This document shows positions 7,298-11,584 of a DNA stretch of 11,584 bases, in pieces. Origin of the DNA: Mollicutes bacterium (GTDB taxonomy: Bacteria > Bacillota_I > Bacilli_A > RF39 > UBA660). Positions within the stretch are counted from its first letter, which is position 1. The number at the start of each line of letters is the position of its first letter. Where the stretch lies: contig DUUS01000085.1 of assembly GCA_012841465.1 (NCBI GenBank), positions 1-11,584 on the forward strand. The letters are read 5' to 3'. Both the position numbers and the translations under genes were made by a program. The notes beneath the pieces were generated by a model. The model made no database searches and was not told the origin of the DNA. It saw only the letters and a list, made by a program, of their open reading frames with translations.

Positions 7298-7322
7298 ATG
7301 ATATCATTAATTTAAGCAGGTG
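7298..7322 (+). repeat. 25-bp upstream block, copy 2 (before recX)
   Basis: Second copy of the block at 4313-4337: ATGATATCAT, TAAT, T, TAAG, C, AGGTG. It starts two bases after the stop of the surface-protein gene and ends in the AGGTGG ribosome-binding site of recX. With the flanking bases the palindrome is 12 bp here (AATGATATCATT, 7297-7308). Confidence 0.6.
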
Positions 7323-7327
7323 GTAAT

Positions 7328-8083
7328 ATTAAAATATTAAGTTATAAAAAAAAGAATAAAAATCAGTATGAACTAACTTTAGATAATAATGAAAAAATCA
7401 CTTTATATGATGATACTATCATTAAGTTTAATTTACTTTCAAATAAGGAAATAGACTCTAATCTTTTAGAGAAAATCAATAATTATAATGATAATATACT
7501 AGCTTATTATTTATCTCTTAGTTATTTAAATAGAAAAATGAGAAGCATCCTAGAAATTAAAAATTATTTAAAAAGAAAAGACTTTAGTGATATAAATATA
7601 GAAAATACAATTGAAAAGTTAAAAAAAGAAGGATATTTAAACGAAGAAATATTTATAAAAGCATATATCCAAGATCAATATAATTTAACTAATAATGGTC
7701 CTTTAAAAATTAAAAATGGACTTATTAAATTAGGAATAAGTGAAGACAAAATTAATATAGACTTAGATTTTAATGAAAAGATAAATAAATTAATTGAAAA
7801 GAAAGTAAAACAAAATCATAAATTAAATACCTATGAACTTAAAATGAATATTACTAATTATTTAATAAGACTTGGTTACTCAAAAGATTCCTTTGAAGAG
7901 TATTTAGATAATATAGAAGTTGATGATAGTGCCTTAATAAAAAAAGAATATGATAAACTATATTCAAAATATAAAACTAAATATAAAGATAAAAAATTAA
8001 TGTATTATCTTAGAGATAGATTATATAAGAAAGGTTATTCAATTGATTTAATAAATGAAATAATAAATGAGGAGGATTTATGA
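7328..8083 (+). CDS. recX: RecX, regulator of RecA (apparent ATT start)
   Basis: RecX binds the RecA filament and limits or modulates recombination and SOS activity in the cytoplasm. The frame is 251 codons, close to the usual 260 or so of Bacilli. The first ATG is at 7538, but reading 70 codons further back restores a normal RecX N-terminus: KILSYKKKNKNQYELTLDNN, then EKITLYDDTIIKFNLL. The helical repeats follow: AYYLSLSYLNRKMRSILEI, KNYLKRKDF, IEKLKKEGYLNEEIFIKAYI and the later tandem units. No ATG, GTG or TTG exists between the in-frame stop at 7313-7315 and this region. ATT at 7328-7330, placed 4 nt after AGGTGG, is the best start; ATA at 7334 is an alternative. A four-base ATGA overlap couples it to the next gene. 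Confidence 0.88.
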   Translation: MKILSYKKKNKNQYELTLDNNEKITLYDDTIIKFNLLSNKEIDSNLLEKINNYNDNILAYYLSLSYLNRKMRSILEIKNYLKRKDFSDINIENTIEKLKKEGYLNEEIFIKAYIQDQYNLTNNGPLKIKNGLIKLGISEDKINIDLDFNEKINKLIEKKVKQNHKLNTYELKMNITNYLIRLGYSKDSFEEYLDNIEVDDSALIKKEYDKLYSKYKTKYKDKKLMYYLRDRLYKKGYSIDLINEIINEEDL

Positions 8084-8394
8084 AGTTATATTATAATTCA
8101 TTAAGCAAAGAAGAAAAAGAAAAGATAAGAGAAGATTTCTTAAAAGAAGGGGAAACAACATTATATAAAAAAGCAAAAAGATTAGTATATACTTCTTTAG
8201 TTGCTATAATACTTTCAATAATATTTTTTATCTACGACTTTTATTTTAAAAGAGGAATACCTCATTACCTGATAGATGGATTTATATTTGTATTTTCAAT
8301 AGTATCACTTTTATTTTTTAGAAGTATAATGATAAACAAAATAAATGAATATGCGATAGAGAAAAGAGATGCCAAAAGAAAAAAGACTAAATAG
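8080..8394 (+). CDS. Small two-helix membrane protein; function unknown
   Basis: A 104-residue protein with a charged amphipathic N-terminus (SLSKEEKEKIREDFLKEG). Two membrane helices follow, at about 35-56 (LVYTSLVAIILSIIFFIYDF) and 63-85 (YLIDGFIFVFSIVSLLFF), joined by a short loop KRGIPH. The tail is very basic (EKRDAKRKKTK). Positive charges on both ends suggest both termini face the cytoplasm. The start overlaps the recX stop (ATGA) and has GAGGAGGA 4 nt upstream, so it is translated with recX. I do not recognise a family. The position after recX may only reflect a shared transcript. Confidence 0.8.
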   Translation: MKLYYNSLSKEEKEKIREDFLKEGETTLYKKAKRLVYTSLVAIILSIIFFIYDFYFKRGIPHYLIDGFIFVFSIVSLLFFRSIMINKINEYAIEKRDAKRKKTK

Positions 8395-8409
8395 TTTATT
8401 AGTCTTTTT
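8380..8409. terminator. Bidirectional terminator between recX operon and prsA
   Basis: A perfect 11-bp stem (8380-8390 AAAAAGACTAA with 8399-8409 TTAGTCTTTTT) has an 8-nt loop. The T-run on the plus strand serves the recX operon. The complementary run on the other strand serves the convergent foldase gene that ends at 8411. The stop of the small membrane protein lies in the loop. Confidence 0.75.
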
Positions 8410-8410
8410 A

Positions 8411-9427
8411 TTATTGTTGTTGTTCAGCTCTTGCTTGTAGTAATTGATTACTTAGGTTAGAAGAATATCTTTTTTTGATATTTGAATCTTCTATTTCAAG
8501 TCCATATTCTTTTCTTAAATCAGCAAGTGCATTGATTGGTAAAGTTGTATCATTAATTTGAATGTCAGCAGCAAGTTTTTCTAAAATAGTGTCTCTAACA
8601 TCTTCTAAAGGAGCTTTATCTTTTTCATCTGTCTTTAATATAATATGATAACCGAATGATGTTTTAACGGGTTTTTTTGAATAAGCATTAACTTTCAGTG
8701 CGTAAGCTGCTTTTTCAAAAGCATCAACCATTTCTCCTTTGTTAAAGAAACCTAACTTTCCGCCATCTTCTGCATTTGATTTATCTGCTGAATGCTCTTT
8801 AGCAAGTTCGGCAAAATCTTCACCTTTATTAAGTTTTTTAATAATGTCTTCTGCTTTTTTCTTAGCAGCATCTTCAGCTTTTTTGATTTCATCATCTGAC
8901 ATTTCATCATTTACATCAGGTTTAATTAAAATGTGACTTGCTTCTATATCTCCAACAATTTCATCTTTGTAATATTTTTCAATATCTTTTTCTTGAACTT
9001 TTGCTTTAGCATAATCTTCGATTGCTTTAGTACGATAATAGTTCAGTCTGATTAAGTCTTCAAATTCTTCAATTGATGTAAATCCATAATTATATGTAAG
9101 AGCATTAATTAAAGCACTTTCATCATAATTTCCATCTTCATCAACAAAGTTTTGTTTAACTTTATCTATTTCTTCCGTAACATACTCCTCGGCATCTTCA
9201 GCGTCTTCTGGATACTTATCTAATAATATATTAGTATCAATAAGATCAATTAATACATTAAGAGCATAACGATCTTTCATTGCATTATATAGCTCATCAA
9301 CACTAATGTTTAAGCTTTCTTTTTCAAAGCTTACAACTGCTTCCTCTCCATTTTTTAATACTGGTACTTTACCACAACCAGTTGCTGTCATTAATATTAA
9401 TGCAGCAAGTAATACTTTCTTTTTCAT
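8411..9427 (-). CDS. prsA: PrsA-like parvulin foldase lipoprotein (peptidyl-prolyl isomerase)
   Basis: A 338-residue lipoprotein that helps exported proteins fold at the membrane-wall interface by isomerising prolyl bonds. The N-terminus KKKVLLAALILMTATGCG is a lipoprotein signal with lipobox Cys at residue 18. A SurA/PrsA-type N-terminal helical region precedes a parvulin domain at about 160-266, with ASHILI, GGKLGFF, and SFGYHIILKT near its end. A C-terminal helical region closes with QQQ. The second ATG (9425-9427) is preferred: the GGAGG site sits between it and the ATG at 9437-9439, which would otherwise place the ribosome site inside the coding region. A good promoter lies upstream. It is probably a single-gene transcript. 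The nearby secreted hydrolase and surface protein are plausible clients, which is inference. Confidence 0.93.
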   Translation of the reverse strand: MKKKVLLAALILMTATGCGKVPVLKNGEEAVVSFEKESLNISVDELYNAMKDRYALNVLIDLIDTNILLDKYPEDAEDAEEYVTEEIDKVKQNFVDEDGNYDESALINALTYNYGFTSIEEFEDLIRLNYYRTKAIEDYAKAKVQEKDIEKYYKDEIVGDIEASHILIKPDVNDEMSDDEIKKAEDAAKKKAEDIIKKLNKGEDFAELAKEHSADKSNAEDGGKLGFFNKGEMVDAFEKAAYALKVNAYSKKPVKTSFGYHIILKTDEKDKAPLEDVRDTILEKLAADIQINDTTLPINALADLRKEYGLEIEDSNIKKRYSSNLSNQLLQARAEQQQ

Positions 9428-9450
9428 AACTTCCTCCATGTCTAGAGAAT

Positions 9451-9479
9451 ATTATATCAGTATATTATTTAAATTACAA
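9451..9479 (-). promoter_or_regulatory. Promoter of the prsA-like gene
   Basis: On the minus strand a TTGTAA -35 box (9474-9479) lies 17 bp from a perfect TATAAT (9451-9456). The -10 box is preceded by TGA, giving an extended -10. The ribosome-binding site and the preferred ATG at 9425-9427 follow about 20 nt later. Confidence 0.7.
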
Positions 9480-9500
9480 GAACACATTTGCTTAAAAATC

Positions 9501-9509
9501 CATACAATA
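9501..9509 (+). promoter_or_regulatory. Putative sigma-K/sigma-E-type -10 box before YjcZ-like genes
   Basis: CATACAATA matches the sporulation sigma-K pattern CATAnnnTA and also the sigma-E-like CATACAnT. AC dinucleotides lie 15 and 17 bp upstream (9484-9485, 9482-9483), where sigma-K promoters carry theirs. No sigma-A -35/-10 pair with normal spacing is seen here. The short motif is degenerate, so the call is tentative. Confidence 0.4.
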
Positions 9510-9536
9510 AAGTGAGTAATGAAAAGGAGGGAGAAT

Positions 9537-9635
9537 ATGAACACTTACTGTGGAAACCAACATGGAATTAGTGGTGCTGCATTCATTCTGGTGCTATTTA
9601 TATTACTAGTGATTATAGTAGGAGCTATTATATAG
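9537..9635 (+). CDS. YjcZ-like single-helix micropeptide 1
   Basis: A 32-residue peptide starting MNTYCGNQHGISG, followed by the hydrophobic helix AAFILVLFILLVIIVGAII that runs to the end. This is the signature of the YjcZ-type small membrane proteins of Firmicutes (FxLIVVLFILLIIVGA), many of which are sporulation-associated. It has an AAGGAGGG ribosome-binding site 6 nt before the ATG. A tandem partner follows 18 nt later with the same C-terminal helix, and the pair ends at a terminator. Both partners carry a Cys at position 5. The role is unknown beyond membrane association. Confidence 0.82.
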   Translation: MNTYCGNQHGISGAAFILVLFILLVIIVGAII

Positions 9636-9653
9636 TAAAGGAGGTATAAATCG

Positions 9654-9773
9654 ATGACTAAAACATGTGATAAGGATAAAATACCAAGAAACAATTGCTT
9701 TTTAAATAGTTCTTTTATTGTCTTAGTGTTATTTATTCTTTTAGCAATAATTCTTGGGGCAGTTATTATATAA
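9654..9773 (+). CDS. YjcZ-like single-helix micropeptide 2
   Basis: A 39-residue peptide, MTKTCDKDKIPRNNC followed by the C-terminal helix SSFIVLVLFILLAIILGAVII. The helix aligns with that of the preceding micropeptide nearly residue for residue (VLFILLxIIxGAxI), which suggests tandem duplication. The soluble head differs (longer, more charged, second Cys at 15). An AAAGGAGGT ribosome-binding site precedes the ATG by 8 nt. The gene ends right before a terminator. Confidence 0.82.
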   Translation: MTKTCDKDKIPRNNCFLNSSFIVLVLFILLAIILGAVII

Positions 9774-9775
9774 TT

Positions 9776-9798
9776 AAAAGAGGTGTTCCTCTTTTTTT
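9776..9798 (+). terminator. Rho-independent terminator of the YjcZ-like pair
   Basis: AAAAGAGG (9776-9783) pairs perfectly with CCTCTTTT (9788-9795) around a TGTT loop and is followed by more T, giving a seven-T run. It begins three bases after the stop of the second micropeptide. Confidence 0.85.
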
Positions 9799-9822
9799 AT
9801 TTGGTTAATTGTGTTAAACTAC

Positions 9823-9831
9823 TGTTATAGT
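9823..9831 (+). promoter_or_regulatory. Possible extended -10 promoter of the HerA-like gene
   Basis: TG-T-TATAGT forms an extended -10 about 13 bp before the start, with the AGGAGA ribosome site overlapping its 3' side. The only -35 candidate (TTGGTT, 9801-9806) is at a long 19-bp spacing. The short dyad CTACT/AGTAG overlaps it. Confidence 0.35.
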
Positions 9832-9844
9832 AGGAGAGTTGATT

Positions 9845-11584
9845 ATGTTTGGAAGAATGAAAAGTATTGAAGATAATATATTAATTTTAGAAAATCTTGA
9901 AAAAGATATGAAAGCAAACTATATAAATTATCATGTTATCTTTGAAGAAGTAGAACGTAAAATAGTAGGAGAAATAATTGGTATAACTGAAGATGAAATT
10001 AAAATTCTTTTAGTTGGAGAAATAATAGAAGATAATTTCTATTCAGGAGTATCAAAAAAACCACATTTTACAACAATACCAAGAATTATATATAAAAGTG
10101 AAGTGGAATTATTTCTAGGAAATCAAGATAGATCAAACAGGGATAGTCTTTTAATTGGAAAATCAAATGTCTATGATAACTTTGTTGTATCGACTGATTT
10201 AAATAATTTCTTTTCAAATCACTTTGCTATAATAGGAAATACTGGATCAGGTAAATCATGTGGTGTAGCAAGAATAATTCAAAATTTATTTACTGATAAT
10301 AAAGATGATGTACCAACTAACTCACATATTATTATCTTTGATGTTTATGGTGAATATAATCAGGCATTTGAGAACTTAAATAATATTAATAATGTTGGAT
10401 TTAAAAGTTTTACGACTCAAACTAATTTAGAAGAAGGAGAAATATTAAATCTGCCAGCTTACTTTTTAGATGTAGATGATCTAGCACTACTTTTAAATGC
10501 TACATCTCCTAGTCAACTTCCAATAATTGATAAAGCAATAAAGCTTGTATATATATTTAAAGGAACAAACCAGACAATGCAAGAATATAAAAATGATATA
10601 ATCGCATCTGCTATATTAGATATATTATCCTCTGGTAAAAACTCAACTCAAATAAGAGATCAAGTTGTCGCCGTACTATCTCACTATAATACAAATACTT
10701 TAAACTTAAACACTGAAATAACTCAGCCTGGTTACTCAAGAACTATAAGACAATGTTTAAATATAGATCAGCAAGGTAAAATGAACTCAGTTCAGTTTGT
10801 AGTTGATTTTCTAAGTCAATACCGTAGACTTGATTTAAGTTCAATTAAAATAAATTCTCAAATTACATACGATTTAGATGATCTTTATTATGCATTTGAA
10901 TTTGCTTTAATAAGTGAAGGTATTTTAAATAGTGAAAAAGTATATGATGAACTTAATCAACTTAAAGTAAGACTACAACAAATAATAAACAGTGATAATA
11001 AAATATTCTTTAAACCAACAAATGAAAGAATAAGTAAAGAAGACTACATTAAAGATCTATTTGATGGAGATAAAAAAAGACAAATTATTAATATGAATTT
11101 AAATTATATTGATGAAAGATTTGCTAAAACATTAACAAAAATATATACAAAAATGTTTTTTGACTTTGCAACAAGACTTGAAAATAGAGCAACATATCCA
11201 ATTCATATTATTTTAGAAGAAGCACATAGATATATTCAAAATGATGAAGACGTAAACGTCCTTGGATATAATATATTTGATAGAATTACAAAAGAAGGAA
11301 GAAAATATGGAGTACTCTTAGGTCTAATAACCCAAAGACCAAGTGAGCTATCAAGTACCGCACTATCTCAATGTTCTAACTTCCTTGTATTTAGACTATT
11401 CCATCCCGATGATATAAAAATAATTGAAAACATATCTAGTAATATAAATATAGAATTAATTGAAAAAGTAAAAAGCTTGTCACCTGGAACAGCTCTTGCC
11501 TTTGGAGTAGCTTTTAAACTTCCGATAGTAGCAACCTTAATGCTTCCAGAGCCTATGCCTCACAGTACTAGTGTAAATATAAAA
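9845..11584 (+). CDS. HerA-type ATP-dependent DNA translocase (DUF87), 3' end beyond window
   Basis: At least 580 residues are in frame to the window edge with no stop. The N-terminal 100 or so residues form a beta-rich HAS-barrel-like region (VGEIIGITEDEIKILLVGEI, FYSGVSKKPHFTTIP). The RecA-like core follows: Walker A GNTGSGKS at 131-138, FDVYGEY at about 164, Walker B HIILEEAHRY with acidic pair E458-E459, TKEGRKYGV as likely arginine-finger region, and ITQRPSELS (495-503) as sensor. The insert 230-440 is helical. HerA proteins form hexamers that pump DNA, usually with the nuclease NurA in end resection or, in defence systems, with Sir2 or nuclease partners. No partner gene is visible on the left; any partner would be downstream. 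The start has an AGGAGA ribosome site 7 nt upstream. Confidence 0.88.
   Translation, partial: MFGRMKSIEDNILILENLEKDMKANYINYHVIFEEVERKIVGEIIGITEDEIKILLVGEIIEDNFYSGVSKKPHFTTIPRIIYKSEVELFLGNQDRSNRDSLLIGKSNVYDNFVVSTDLNNFFSNHFAIIGNTGSGKSCGVARIIQNLFTDNKDDVPTNSHIIIFDVYGEYNQAFENLNNINNVGFKSFTTQTNLEEGEILNLPAYFLDVDDLALLLNATSPSQLPIIDKAIKLVYIFKGTNQTMQEYKNDIIASAILDILSSGKNSTQIRDQVVAVLSHYNTNTLNLNTEITQPGYSRTIRQCLNIDQQGKMNSVQFVVDFLSQYRRLDLSSIKINSQITYDLDDLYYAFEFALISEGILNSEKVYDELNQLKVRLQQIINSDNKIFFKPTNERISKEDYIKDLFDGDKKRQIINMNLNYIDERFAKTLTKIYTKMFFDFATRLENRATYPIHIILEEAHRYIQNDEDVNVLGYNIFDRITKEGRKYGVLLGLITQRPSELSSTALSQCSNFLVFRLFHPDDIKIIENISSNINIELIEKVKSLSPGTALAFGVAFKLPIVATLMLPEPMPHSTSVNIK

Noticed and set aside
8081..8083. 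TGA read as Trp (Mollicute code)
   Set aside because: TGA ends recX with a classic ATGA overlap to the next gene, and all Trp codons in the identified proteins are TGG.
9428..9439. ATG at 9437-9439 as prsA start
   Set aside because: It would place the GGAGG ribosome-binding site within codons 2-3. The ATG at 9425-9427 has that site at normal spacing and gives a standard lipoprotein signal.
1..11584. CRISPR arrays, insertion sequences, tRNA or rRNA genes
   Set aside because: No regularly spaced repeats, transposase-like frames, terminal inverted repeats or cloverleaf sequences were seen on either strand by eye.

Overview
The window is very AT-rich, and its proteins are rich in Lys, Asn, Ile and Glu. 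Shine-Dalgarno sequences are strong (AAGGAGG type). The cell-surface genes are Gram-positive in style: a PrsA-like lipoprotein, an SH3b/glucosaminidase wall hydrolase with a dockerin, and YjcZ-like micropeptides. TGA behaves as a stop (it ends recX) and Trp is encoded by TGG, so the genetic code is standard. This fits an uncultured low-GC Firmicute (Bacilli or Clostridia of the gut type) better than a Mycoplasma. The lineage is an inference from gene content only.

Layout. (1) Positions 1-2479, minus strand: an ABC importer operon of the nitrate/taurine/thiamine-precursor class, in the order solute-binding protein, ATPase, permease. The permease runs off the left edge and seems to start at a rare ATA codon inside the end of the ATPase gene. 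(2) Positions 2480-2621: a divergent intergenic region with two good sigma-A-type promoters. The rightward one carries a perfect 8-bp dyad across its spacer. (3) Positions 2622-4262: a two-gene unit encoding a coiled-coil/acidic/helical-repeat protein and a small mTERF-like helical protein, closed by a strong terminator. (4) Positions 4313-8394: a plus-strand run encoding a secreted glucosaminidase with a dockerin, a membrane-anchored beta-sandwich surface protein, RecX (apparent ATT start) and a small two-helix membrane protein. A near-identical 25-bp block precedes both the glucosaminidase and recX. (5) Positions 8380-9427: a bidirectional terminator and a convergent PrsA-like foldase lipoprotein. 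(6) Positions 9501-9798: two tandem YjcZ-like single-helix micropeptides behind a sigma-K/sigma-E-like -10 box, closed by a terminator. (7) Positions 9845-11584: a HerA-type DNA-translocase ATPase, open at the right edge.

How the genes may work together. The surface genes (PrsA, the glucosaminidase and the beta-sandwich anchor) are consistent with exported-protein folding and wall remodelling. The most notable observations are: the glucosaminidase domain appears circularly permuted; two genes appear to use non-canonical start codons (ATT for recX, ATA for the permease); and a 25-bp 5' block is shared by two genes. The micropeptide pair has a putative sporulation-type promoter.
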